Source: WJKK01 sp964638225
GTDB taxonomy: Bacteria; Patescibacteriota; WWE3; UBA101185; UBA10185
Length of the DNA: 64,000 nt
Reading direction: 5' to 3'
Assembly (NCBI GenBank): GCA_964638225.1
Contig: CAZWYL010000003.1
Span: forward strand, 3,568 to 67,567
Below are positions 18,772-26,334 of the stretch, piece after piece. Made by a program: the position numbers and the translations under genes. The notes beneath the pieces were generated by a model. It worked only from the letters and a program-made list of their open reading frames with translations, was not told where the DNA came from and made no database searches. Each line of letters begins with the position of its first letter. Position 1 is the stretch's first letter.

Positions 18772-18906
18772 TCTTATTTGTTAAAATCAGATTATATTTT
18801 ATGGGGTGGGATGGAATTCTAACCTAAGTTAGTGGTAGATTCAGCAATTGTAATTTTAGACTGGGGAGAGTCTAGTTTAGAGTTTTCTGCCCAAAGGAAT
18901 TTGGAA

Positions 18907-20244
18907 ATGCTTAAAAGTAAAATAAAAAATTTACCCCAGAGACCGGGAGTATATATATTCAAAAATGAGGAAGGTGATGTAATTTATATTGGTAAAGCTA
19001 AGAATTTAAAAGCCAGAGTTGGTTCATATTTTCATAAATCTTTAGATAAGGGATCCAAGACTCAGATTCTTGTGGATAACATTCATGAAATAGAGATAAT
19101 TGAAGTTATTTCAGAGATTGAAGCTCTAATCTTAGAGGCCAGTCTTATACAAAAACACCAGCCTCGTTACAATATTCTTCTTAAAGATGATAAATCTTTT
19201 TTGTATATTGAAATCTGTGATGATTTTGTTGAGATCGATGGGAAGGAAGTTAACCTGCCAACTGTAAAAGTTTCACGTAAATCAGATCTTAAAGAGGAAT
19301 CAAGATATTTTGGTCCCTTCCCCAGCTCCAGGTCAACAAGATTTGTGTTCAGAGCTTTAAGAAGGCATTTTCCATACAGAGATTGCAGCAAAAATAAGTT
19401 TAATCGCTACAAAAAATTGGATCGCCCTTGTCTATACGGGAAAATTAAGTTATGCCCCGCACCTTGTGTTTCTGCAGTTACTCCTAAGGAGTATAGAAAG
19501 AGCATTTCTGCCATATCGGCTTTCTTGGAAGGTGAGGCAAGTTTGGTTATGGAAGACTTAGAGAGAAAAATGGAGAAATACTCAAGGGAACAAGATTATG
19601 AAAGGGCTGCAGACTATCGGGATAGATTAGAGAAATTTAAATACATTAGAAAGAAAAAGGTTCCCGCATATCTTTATACGCAAAATCCGAGTCTCAGTGA
19701 AGATATTGCACAAGAGGCGCTACAGGAGCTGAAAGAACTCCTGCCAATGTTGAAGGATAAGCCGCATCGGATTGAATGTTATGACATTTCTGATTTAAGT
19801 GGAAAGGATGCTGTTGGTTCTATGACAGTAGCCATTAATGGTAAATTAGAGCGTTCCAAATATCGAAGATTTAAAATTAAAAGTGTAAAAGGAGCGGATG
19901 ATTTTGCCAAGATGGCTGAGGTTTTGGAGCGCCGTACTGCCCGAATGAAGGAAAACTCGTTAGGTTGGGAAAAGCCAGATATGATAGTTTTGGATGGAGG
20001 CAAGGGCCAGCTATCATCTGTTAGAGAAGTTTTTGATAAATTTGAGGTTAATGATATTCCCATTATAGGATTGGCCAAGAAAGAGGAGGAAATTGTGTAT
20101 TTTTGGGATGGTTCTTACAGGAAGATTGCGCTGCAAGAAAGTTTTGATCAAGGATTAAATCTATTGATTAAGTTAAGGGATGAAGCACATAGATTTGCAC
20201 AGGCGTACCACCACAAGCTTCGACTCAAAAGCTTACTGGAGTGA
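18907..20244 (+). CDS. uvrC: UvrABC excinuclease subunit C, lacking the C-terminal HhH domain
   Basis: Dual-incision nuclease of nucleotide excision repair. The GIY-YIG domain opens the protein (LPQRPGVYIFKNEEGDVIYIGKAKNLKARV). A Cys-bearing central part and the UVR helix pair (EKYSREQDYERAADYRDRLEK) follow, then the RNase H-like 5'-incision domain (IECYDISDLSGKDAVGSM, IVLDGGKGQL, LRDEAHRFAQAYHH). The protein stops about 10 residues after that motif, so the tandem helix-hairpin-helix region typical of roughly 600-aa UvrC is absent (445 aa). The stop codon sits inside the next promoter and no HhH-coding remnant follows, so this is a natural short form. ATG 18907 fits the family; GTG 18832 would add 25 residues. 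Confidence 0.93.
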   Translation: MLKSKIKNLPQRPGVYIFKNEEGDVIYIGKAKNLKARVGSYFHKSLDKGSKTQILVDNIHEIEIIEVISEIEALILEASLIQKHQPRYNILLKDDKSFLYIEICDDFVEIDGKEVNLPTVKVSRKSDLKEESRYFGPFPSSRSTRFVFRALRRHFPYRDCSKNKFNRYKKLDRPCLYGKIKLCPAPCVSAVTPKEYRKSISAISAFLEGEASLVMEDLERKMEKYSREQDYERAADYRDRLEKFKYIRKKKVPAYLYTQNPSLSEDIAQEALQELKELLPMLKDKPHRIECYDISDLSGKDAVGSMTVAINGKLERSKYRRFKIKSVKGADDFAKMAEVLERRTARMKENSLGWEKPDMIVLDGGKGQLSSVREVFDKFEVNDIPIIGLAKKEEEIVYFWDGSYRKIALQESFDQGLNLLIKLRDEAHRFAQAYHHKLRLKSLLE

Positions 20245-20250
20245 TATACT
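20242..20250 (+). promoter_or_regulatory. Extended -10 promoter of the division/wall cluster
   Basis: TGA-TATACT, then exactly 6 nt to ATG 20257. It overlaps the uvrC stop codon. Confidence 0.6.
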
Positions 20251-20256
20251 TAAATT

Positions 20257-20670
20257 ATGAGGACACTTATTCGGAGTTTCTTGATTGCATTTGTTTCCGT
20301 CTATCTAAGTAAGGTTATTATCGGCGGTTTGGAATATGGGGAACTCTTTAGCAGCAGTCATCTTACTTTTATTGCTGCGCTGACTGTTGCACAACTAATT
20401 ATTTTTCCAATGCTTAGGATCTTATCTTTACCTACTAAAGGTTTTAGTGGACTTTTTTTAAGAAGTTTATTAGTTGGATTAATTTTTTATATGAGTACCT
20501 CTGCCCTTCCAAATTTTGCAATAACTTCCACTTATCTGCCTGAAGTTAAAATTATGGATGTTACTCTCCCCTCTAAAAATCTAGGCCCCATAGAGACCTT
20601 GGTGGCAATATCTCTCTGCTATAGTATAATAAGTTCGTTCCTTATTTGGTTATATAAAGGCAAAAGATAA
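20257..20670 (+). CDS. Small four-helix membrane protein (4-TM holin-superfamily-like)
   Basis: A 137-aa membrane protein with four predicted helices: FLIAFVSVYLSKVIIGGL, FIAALTVAQLIIFPMLRIL, SLLVGLIFYMSTSALPNF and LVAISLCYSIISSFLIWLY. The layout resembles the mycobacterial-type 4-TM 'holin superfamily' proteins found widely in bacteria with no phage link. Nothing nearby is phage-derived. It precedes secG by 2 nt and is probably co-transcribed with secG and the MurA-like gene. Function unknown. Confidence 0.7.
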   Translation: MRTLIRSFLIAFVSVYLSKVIIGGLEYGELFSSSHLTFIAALTVAQLIIFPMLRILSLPTKGFSGLFLRSLLVGLIFYMSTSALPNFAITSTYLPEVKIMDVTLPSKNLGPIETLVAISLCYSIISSFLIWLYKGKR

Positions 20671-20672
20671 AT

Positions 20673-20888
20673 ATGTTAAAGACAATACGCATTTTTCAAC
20701 TTATAGTAGCATTGGTTCTGACTGGATTGGTTCTTGTACAGGCTAAAGAAGGTGGTTTAAGTTCAGTGGTAAGTTCCGGTACTATGTATCGTTCGCGCAG
20801 GGGGTTAGAAAAAATAATTTTTGTTGCTACGGTTGTATTAGGAATTTTATTTTCCTTAAATTCACTTTTTCTTCTTTACTTAAGTTAG
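20673..20888 (+). CDS. secG: Protein translocase subunit SecG
   Basis: Small SecYEG channel subunit, 71 aa. It has two membrane helices (IFQLIVALVLTGLVLVQ and IIFVATVVLGILFSLNSLFLLYL) joined by the Gly/Ser-rich loop KEGGLSSVVSSGTMYRSRRGLEK, with the typical RRGLEK before helix 2. It lies between the 4-TM gene (2-nt gap) and the MurA-like gene (5-nt gap). Confidence 0.88.
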   Translation: MLKTIRIFQLIVALVLTGLVLVQAKEGGLSSVVSSGTMYRSRRGLEKIIFVATVVLGILFSLNSLFLLYLS

Positions 20889-20893
20889 GACTT

Positions 20894-22189
20894 ATGAAAT
20901 CTATATCTATACAAGGAGGTTTTCCGCTTAATGGAGAAATAATCCCTTCAGGCTCTACCAAATCAGCTGCAAAGCTTATCTTGCTTTCTTTGTTTAGCAC
21001 TGAGGAAGTTGTATTTTCTCACGTTCCTAGAGTTGGATTTATTGAGGATACTCTAGATTTGGTCAGATCCTTAGGGGCAGACGTTGAATGGAAAGGTGAC
21101 AATAAACTTTTGATAAATTCATCAGGTGTATCAACTCCCAGAGTACCTTTTGAAAAGGGGGTTAAGCATGAGTATAGTGTTCTTTTGGTTCCCCCGCTTG
21201 TATTCAGATTTGGAAAAGCAATAATTCCAAGACCTGAGAATATAAGTGAATCCGCCCTGGAAAAGTGCATTTCTACATGGAAAAGTTTGGGGTTTGAAGT
21301 TAAGGAGAATCAGGAATGGTTGATGGTGGAAATAGGAAATCCAGTTTCAACTGGAATTAATTTCAAATCAATTGACCCGCTTAGAACTATTAATGCAATT
21401 GCCTCTTCAATATTTATTAAGGAAAAGACTGTTATTACGAGTGCCGCAGAAGAACCCGAGGTAGACGAGTTAATAGATTTTTTCTCTTTATTGGGAGCCT
21501 CTATAGATAGAGTTGAACCTCGACGGATTGAAGTGGAGGGAGAATCTTTGTTTAAAGGTGCTTCTTTTAAAGTTAGTCCTTCTGTAAATGAGATTGTATA
21601 TTTCGCGGTAGCAGCGCTTGTTACAGGAGGTACAATAACAATCAAATCGGTGAATAAGGTGGCTCTTGCTCCCTTTATAAACATACTAAATAAAGTTGGA
21701 ACTAATTTTGAATTTTTGGATAATAATTTAACGGTTTGGCATGGAGGAGAAGAGTTTAATCCCGTGGAAGTGGAGGTTAAACCAGCACCAGGCTTTATTT
21801 CAGATTGGCTGCCTCCTCTGGCCCTACTGCTTACTAAAGCTAGTGGAGAAAGCGTTCTTAAGGCAGATTTTGTTTCTGAGGAATGGGATTTTGTGAGTGA
21901 TTTTAATCGTCTAGGAACAGATATTTCTTTTCAAGAATCAGACAACGAGGTTGAAGGGAGACAAACTGTGGAAGAAGTGAGTTCTAAAAGTGGTATCTTG
22001 ATAAGCGGTCCAGTTGATTTAAAAGGAGCAACGCTTGATTTAACCAATCGTTTTTCTGGGCCTGCACTAGTTTTAGCTGCTCTTACCTCTGTAGGGAAAT
22101 CACAGGTTAGAGGTGTTGAAGCCGTGGAGTACTTTTACGAAGATTTCTTAGAAAAGTTAATTCGTTTGGGTGCTCGTATTTCAATCTAA
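20894..22189 (+). CDS. MurA/EPSP-synthase-fold paralogue with altered catalytic loop
   Basis: A 431-aa protein recognisable as MurA-like by its inside-out alpha/beta barrel repeats: IQGGFPLNGEIIPSGSTKSAAK at the start, SAAEEPEVDELIDFFSLLGA, PAPGFISDWLPPLALLLTKA, and ALVLAALTSVGKSQVRGVE near the end. MurA adds enolpyruvate to UDP-GlcNAc. K23 and D304 (general-base position in PGFxxD) are kept. The loop that should read PGGCxxGxRPxDxH reads PRPENISESALEK: the catalytic Cys and the loop Arg are missing, and MRAS reads KHEYS. A canonical MurA with the Cys is encoded at 38733-40031. So this copy is probably a specialised or non-catalytic paralogue. It sits directly upstream of mraY. Confidence 0.82.
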   Translation: MKSISIQGGFPLNGEIIPSGSTKSAAKLILLSLFSTEEVVFSHVPRVGFIEDTLDLVRSLGADVEWKGDNKLLINSSGVSTPRVPFEKGVKHEYSVLLVPPLVFRFGKAIIPRPENISESALEKCISTWKSLGFEVKENQEWLMVEIGNPVSTGINFKSIDPLRTINAIASSIFIKEKTVITSAAEEPEVDELIDFFSLLGASIDRVEPRRIEVEGESLFKGASFKVSPSVNEIVYFAVAALVTGGTITIKSVNKVALAPFINILNKVGTNFEFLDNNLTVWHGGEEFNPVEVEVKPAPGFISDWLPPLALLLTKASGESVLKADFVSEEWDFVSDFNRLGTDISFQESDNEVEGRQTVEEVSSKSGILISGPVDLKGATLDLTNRFSGPALVLAALTSVGKSQVRGVEAVEYFYEDFLEKLIRLGARISI

Positions 22190-22191
22190 AA

Positions 22192-22200
22192 TGCTATACT
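22192..22200 (+). promoter_or_regulatory. Extended -10 promoter of mraY
   Basis: TGC-TATACT, then exactly 6 nt to ATG 22207, located just after the stop of the MurA-like gene. Confidence 0.6.
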
Positions 22201-22206
22201 ATCCCT

Positions 22207-23268
22207 ATGTTTGATGATTTGCTTTATCTTTTTTTGGCTGTAATTCTTTCCACTATTCTCTATCCTTTTTGGATTAAATTTGTCTACGCTTTTCAGATGG
22301 GTGAGTCAATTAGGGAAGATGGACCTAAAACACATCTGAAGAAACAGGGTACACCAACAATGGGTGGTTTGGTATTTACTTTTGTTGCAGCTATCATTAC
22401 TTTTATTTTCAATAGGTCCCGCACCCAAACCTTATTTCCCGTATTTGTTGCCTCTTTAGCGGGCCTTTTTGGTTTAATAGAGGATTTTACAAAAGTTTTT
22501 AGTAGTTCTTTATTTTCTTTTAAAAGGAGGGTTTTTGGTTTTTTTAACATATCTAAAGGTTTTTTAGTGAAATTTCGCGAGTCTTTTGTTGAGTTTTGGA
22601 GAGTAGTTGGAAGCAGGGATAGTGAAGGCCTTCAAACTTATCAAAAATTCTTCTTTCAACTTTCTATAGCGGGTTTCGCAGCCTATTGGACTTATTTTAA
22701 GTTAGGTTGGGATTACATTTGGTTTCCTCTTGTTGGCAACGTACACATAGGCCTTTTTTATCCAGTTTTTATAATAGTTTTATTTATAGTGATTCTGAAT
22801 TCTGTTGCTTTTACTGATGGATTAGATGGTTTAGCTGGTGGGTTATCTTTGTTTAGTATTTGCGGTTATTGGGCTATTGCTTTGTTGTTGGGATATAATT
22901 CTTTAGCTAGTTTCTGTGCTACTCTAGTTGGTGCTTTAATTCCTTTCCTTTACTTTAATATCTTTCCAGCTAGATTATTTATGGGTAACGTAGGTTCTCA
23001 TGTGTTGGGCGCGACTTTGGCAATGTTGGGTATAGTAATGCATCGAGAAGCGGCTTTGTTCTTCTTGGTTTTAATATTCCTTGTAGATGGTATTTCGAGC
23101 CCTCTTCAATCACTATCTGCAAAATTGACCGGAAAAAGAATATTTAGAATGGCTCCATTACACCATCACTTTGAGCTTTTAGGTTGGCACGAATCCAAAG
23201 TTACTATGCGTCTTTGGCTCTTTGGAATTCTCTTTACATTTGTGGGTATATTCATAGCTCTTCTATAA
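22207..23268 (+). CDS. mraY: MraY-like phospho-MurNAc-pentapeptide transferase with variant active site
   Basis: Polytopic polyprenyl-phosphate phosphosugar transferase (normally forms lipid I). MraY hallmarks: EDGPKTHLKKQGTPTMGG, NSVAFTDGLDGLAGG (D204, D207), and MAPLHHHFELLGWHESKV with His 319-321, which separates MraY from WecA/TagO types. Two of the usually invariant acidic residues differ. The DDxxK motif reads IEDFTK (E92, D93), and MGDxGS reads MGNVGS (N261). About 45 residues (FSSSLFSFKRRVFGF...GLQTYQ) are inserted after IEDFTK. The altered metal site may reduce activity or change substrate. It starts 6 nt after a -10 box and is followed by ftsW. Confidence 0.9.
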   Translation: MFDDLLYLFLAVILSTILYPFWIKFVYAFQMGESIREDGPKTHLKKQGTPTMGGLVFTFVAAIITFIFNRSRTQTLFPVFVASLAGLFGLIEDFTKVFSSSLFSFKRRVFGFFNISKGFLVKFRESFVEFWRVVGSRDSEGLQTYQKFFFQLSIAGFAAYWTYFKLGWDYIWFPLVGNVHIGLFYPVFIIVLFIVILNSVAFTDGLDGLAGGLSLFSICGYWAIALLLGYNSLASFCATLVGALIPFLYFNIFPARLFMGNVGSHVLGATLAMLGIVMHREAALFFLVLIFLVDGISSPLQSLSAKLTGKRIFRMAPLHHHFELLGWHESKVTMRLWLFGILFTFVGIFIALL

Positions 23269-23269
23269 T
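23264..23269 (+). promoter_or_regulatory. -10 box of ftsW
   Basis: Consensus TATAAT overlapping the mraY stop, 8 nt before ATG 23278. Confidence 0.5.
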
Positions 23270-23277
23270 AAATAACA

Positions 23278-24450
23278 ATGAAGGCTTCATATGGTTTTAA
23301 ATCAAAACACACTGCACCGCTTTTAGTGAGTGTCTTTGTTCTTCTATTTATAGGGCTTTTGTTGGTTTATGATTCTACAATGTTTTATTCTCAGAATGTA
23401 TATGGTAATCCTTACAGATTCGCCTATTTACAGCTTTCCTGGGTGGTGATGGGGTTGGTTGGATTCTTTATTTTTTTTAAAATACACTATAAAAGGTGGT
23501 TAAAGCTTAGTTTTTTCTTTTTTGTTGTAACTTTAATATTTCTAGGCATTTTAGCTCTTTTTGGTTTAATTACTTTTCAACTAAGATTTATTGAATGCTC
23601 TTCTTCTTTGCCATTTGTTCCCTGTATCAATGGAGCATATCGTTGGATTTATCTTAACTCATCACCTCTTCCTGAAATACCCTTTCTTGGTGTACTAAGT
23701 TTTCAGCCTGCGGAATTGGCAAAGTTTAGTATCGTACTTTATGTTTCTGCTTTATTAAGTCAAAAGAAGGATTTTAAGATTTTTATAATTCCATCAGTGT
23801 TAGTTTTTTCCTTAATTTTATTGCAGCCAAATATGTCGACTGCCTTTTTGATTCTCCTGATTTGTTTGAGTATTTATTTTGCAAGTGGGTTATCTTTGAA
23901 GCCGTTGGTAATTTCAGCACCGGTGTTCTTTATCTTACTGATAGGTGCTGTATTTTTATCCCCTTATAGAAGAGATAGATTTTCTACTCTATTTAGAAAC
24001 GAGCAAACTCAAGAAGAATATCTTTCAACGGGGTATCACAAAAAGCAAATTTTAATCTCTTTAGGTTCTGGAGGTCTTCTTGGTCTTGGAATAGGGCAGT
24101 CGCGGCAAAAATATCAGTATCTTCCGGAGGTAGCTGCAGATTCCATATTTGCAATACTAGGAGAGGAAGTTGGTTTTATAGGTACTTCGGCTTTCTTACT
24201 TTTTTTTCTTTATTTAATTTTTAAGGGTTATATGATTGCTTTAGATGCGCCTGATTCCTTTTCTACTCTGGTAAGCGTGGGTATAACTACATGGTTGGGA
24301 TTTCAGTTCTTAATAAATGTAGCTGCCATGACACAATTAATTCCTTTAACAGGAATTCCTATCCCTCTTATATCCTATGGAGGATCTTCAATGATTTTTA
24401 CTCTATGTGGTCTGGGTGTATTGGCAAACATAAGTAATTATGCTGGATAG
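23278..24450 (+). CDS. ftsW: FtsW/RodA/SpoVE (SEDS) peptidoglycan polymerase, probable FtsW
   Basis: Polytopic SEDS glycosyltransferase, 390 aa, assigned to division by its place between mraY and murG. SEDS signatures: GAYRWIYL, FQPAELAKFSIVLY, GSGGLLGLGIGQSRQKYQYLPEVAADSIFAILGEE, and PLISYGGSSMIFTLCGLGVLANI. The extracytoplasmic loop before GAYRW contains two closely spaced Cys (ECSSSLPFVPCING), which could form a disulfide. A second SEDS protein at 57696 is the likely RodA. Confidence 0.9.
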   Translation: MKASYGFKSKHTAPLLVSVFVLLFIGLLLVYDSTMFYSQNVYGNPYRFAYLQLSWVVMGLVGFFIFFKIHYKRWLKLSFFFFVVTLIFLGILALFGLITFQLRFIECSSSLPFVPCINGAYRWIYLNSSPLPEIPFLGVLSFQPAELAKFSIVLYVSALLSQKKDFKIFIIPSVLVFSLILLQPNMSTAFLILLICLSIYFASGLSLKPLVISAPVFFILLIGAVFLSPYRRDRFSTLFRNEQTQEEYLSTGYHKKQILISLGSGGLLGLGIGQSRQKYQYLPEVAADSIFAILGEEVGFIGTSAFLLFFLYLIFKGYMIALDAPDSFSTLVSVGITTWLGFQFLINVAAMTQLIPLTGIPIPLISYGGSSMIFTLCGLGVLANISNYAG

Positions 24451-24452
24451 GT

Positions 24453-24458
24453 TACAAT
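24453..24458 (+). promoter_or_regulatory. -10 box of the murG-like gene
   Basis: TACAAT, then exactly 6 nt to ATG 24465. Confidence 0.5.
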
Positions 24459-24464
24459 ATTAGT

Positions 24465-25595
24465 ATGAAACTAGCTATTACGGGCGGCCATCACAGCAGC
24501 GCTTTGCCTCTTATAGATTATATTAAAGAGGAAAAGTCTGATATTGATCTTCTTTGGTTTGGTCACAAGTTCAGCATGAAAGGTAATCGTAACCCCACAC
24601 TGGAGTATCGTCAAATTACAGCTAGAGATATACCCTTTATTGAGGTAAACGCAGGAAAATTTTACAAAACTTATAACCCACTTCGATTAGCAAAGATACC
24701 TTTTGGTTTTTTCCAGGCTTTTTATTATTTACTCAAAATTCGTCCGGATGTAGTTTTATCCTTTGGAGGTTATTTAGCAGTACCGGTTGTTTTTGCTGCT
24801 TGGGTTCTCGGTATTCCTTCGATTACACATGAGCAAACCTTAGTAACAGGTTACGCAAATAAATTTATTTCTTATTTTGTCGACGAGATTTTAATCTCTC
24901 ATGAAGAATCCAGGGAATTCTTTCCGAATGAGAGGGTTAGACATTCAGGACTACCATTACGGGAAGCCTTATTTGATATAAAAAGTAATTCCTTTAATTT
25001 TGATAATGATCTTCCGGTTTTGTATATCACTGCAGGGAAGACAGGATCTCATAAAATTAATGTTGTTATTCAAGAAGGTCTTGAATCGCTGCTTGCTGAA
25101 TTTAACGTAATACATCAGTGTGGAGATCATTCAGTATATAAAGATTATGATGTTTTGAAGAAAAAGTATGAAATGATTTCAGAACACTCTGTTGGAAGGT
25201 ATTTCCTTCGCAAATTTGTTCTGGATGATGAGATTGGGGAGGTTTTTAATAAAGCAGATGTTTACTTGTCTAGAGCTGGGGCCCATATTACTTATGAAAT
25301 CAAGACTTTTAGAAAACCTTCTGTATTGGTTCCTATTCCCTGGGTGTCTCATAATGAGCAGTATAAAAATGCAGAATTACTAGTTGAATTGGGTCTGGGG
25401 ATTATTCTCAAAGAAGAAAATCTTAACTGTGACAATCTACTTGATTCTCTAAAGCAAGTTTCTTCAAAAATTTCCGGAAATGAAAACTTTTCACCTAAAT
25501 ATACTCAAGAGCCAATAAGGATTATGTTGTCTTCTATCAATGCAGTCTATGAAAAAAAGATCTCGAAAAAGAAGAGTAAGAAAAAAAATAAATAG
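24465..25595 (+). CDS. murG: MurG-like undecaprenyl-PP-MurNAc-peptide GlcNAc transferase
   Basis: GT-B glycosyltransferase of 376 aa that in canonical form adds GlcNAc to lipid I. Family features: DVVLSFGGYLAVPVVFAAWVLGIP, THEQ, and the UDP-GlcNAc-binding lobe DVYLSRAGAHITYEI...KPSVLVPIPWVSHNEQYKNAELL. Divergences: the N-terminal GGTGGH loop reads GGHHSSA, HEQN reads HEQT, and GGSQGA reads AGKTGS. The C-terminus is strongly basic (KKISKKKSKKKNK). The end overlaps ftsQ by about 47-56 bp. Most likely the cluster's MurG, though acceptor specificity is less certain given the unusual MraY next to it. Confidence 0.85.
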   Translation: MKLAITGGHHSSALPLIDYIKEEKSDIDLLWFGHKFSMKGNRNPTLEYRQITARDIPFIEVNAGKFYKTYNPLRLAKIPFGFFQAFYYLLKIRPDVVLSFGGYLAVPVVFAAWVLGIPSITHEQTLVTGYANKFISYFVDEILISHEESREFFPNERVRHSGLPLREALFDIKSNSFNFDNDLPVLYITAGKTGSHKINVVIQEGLESLLAEFNVIHQCGDHSVYKDYDVLKKKYEMISEHSVGRYFLRKFVLDDEIGEVFNKADVYLSRAGAHITYEIKTFRKPSVLVPIPWVSHNEQYKNAELLVELGLGIILKEENLNCDNLLDSLKQVSSKISGNENFSPKYTQEPIRIMLSSINAVYEKKISKKKSKKKNK

Positions 25596-26325
25596 AAAGA
25601 AGATAGTTAGGGGAGTAAGAGTTTGGCTAAAAAGAATATTTACCGCAGTTTTGGTGGTAGGGGTTTTAGGCTCCACTTACTATTGGATTTTTAGATCTGA
25701 TGTTTTCAGATTAAACAAATTTCAAGTGATTGGTACTGCTAAGTATGTTAATTCAGTTGATCTCAAAAATTTTCTAGATGCTAATTACATGGGAGAAAAC
25801 TTGATTTTTTTGGAGACTTCTAAAGTTGAGCATCTTCTTGAGGACATTTTTTTAGGGGCCCAAGATATAGATGTTAAGAAAAAATGGCCCAATGAATTGA
25901 TAGTTAAAGTAACGGAAAGAAAGCCCTTAGCAGTTTTATACAATGATACTTATTCAGACAACTACATGGTGGATCAAGAAGGTTATGTTTTAGGTATAGT
26001 AGATTCCTCTGCTGAAGATTTACCTGAAGTTAATTATATAGGTGAATTAAAGATCGGATCCTTTGTCCAAAGGGATTTAATTCCCGTATATACAGAGTTG
26101 ATAAAGGCATTTGATGTTTCTGATGTAAAAGTTTCTAGTGTGAGTTTTCACCCTAGATATGTTTCCTTCTATTCAGAGGATGGAGTAAAAGTTCTTATTG
26201 ACAACAAAAAAGACAAGTTCAACGCTTTAAATGTGCTATCTCGTCTTCTACATAAGCTAACTTTAGAAGGGAAAAGTCCTTCGACTATAGATTTACGATA
26301 TGATAAAGTGGTAGTATCATACTAG
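25549..26325 (+). CDS. ftsQ: FtsQ/DivIB cell-division protein
   Basis: Single-pass division protein. A very basic cytoplasmic tail (KKRSRKRRVRKKINRKK) is followed by one membrane helix (IFTAVLVVGVLGSTYYWIF), a POTRA domain (FRLNKFQVIGTAKYVNSVDLKNFL...IDVKKKWPNELIVKVTERKPLAVL) and the FtsQ beta domain. It is part of the divisome linking septal wall synthesis and FtsZ. The start lies inside the murG end; ATG 25540 three codons upstream is equally possible. Its position before ftsA-ftsZ is the standard order, but murC, murB and ddl, which often intervene between murG and ftsQ, are absent. Confidence 0.9.
   Translation: MKKRSRKRRVRKKINRKKIVRGVRVWLKRIFTAVLVVGVLGSTYYWIFRSDVFRLNKFQVIGTAKYVNSVDLKNFLDANYMGENLIFLETSKVEHLLEDIFLGAQDIDVKKKWPNELIVKVTERKPLAVLYNDTYSDNYMVDQEGYVLGIVDSSAEDLPEVNYIGELKIGSFVQRDLIPVYTELIKAFDVSDVKVSSVSFHPRYVSFYSEDGVKVLIDNKKDKFNALNVLSRLLHKLTLEGKSPSTIDLRYDKVVVSY
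26312..26324. repeat. 13-bp palindrome before ftsA
   Basis: TAGTAT-C-ATACTA, a perfect inverted repeat spanning the ftsQ stop and ending 10 nt before the ftsA ATG. It could be an operator or a promoter overlap; no match to a known site. Confidence 0.4.
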
Positions 26326-26334
26326 TTAATTCTT

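Noticed and set aside
18832..18906. N-terminal extension of UvrC from GTG 18832
   Set aside because: The 25 extra residues match nothing in the family, which begins close to the LPQRPGVY motif; ATG 18907 fits better. The GTG cannot be fully excluded because a weak -10-like TAACCT lies 6 nt before it.
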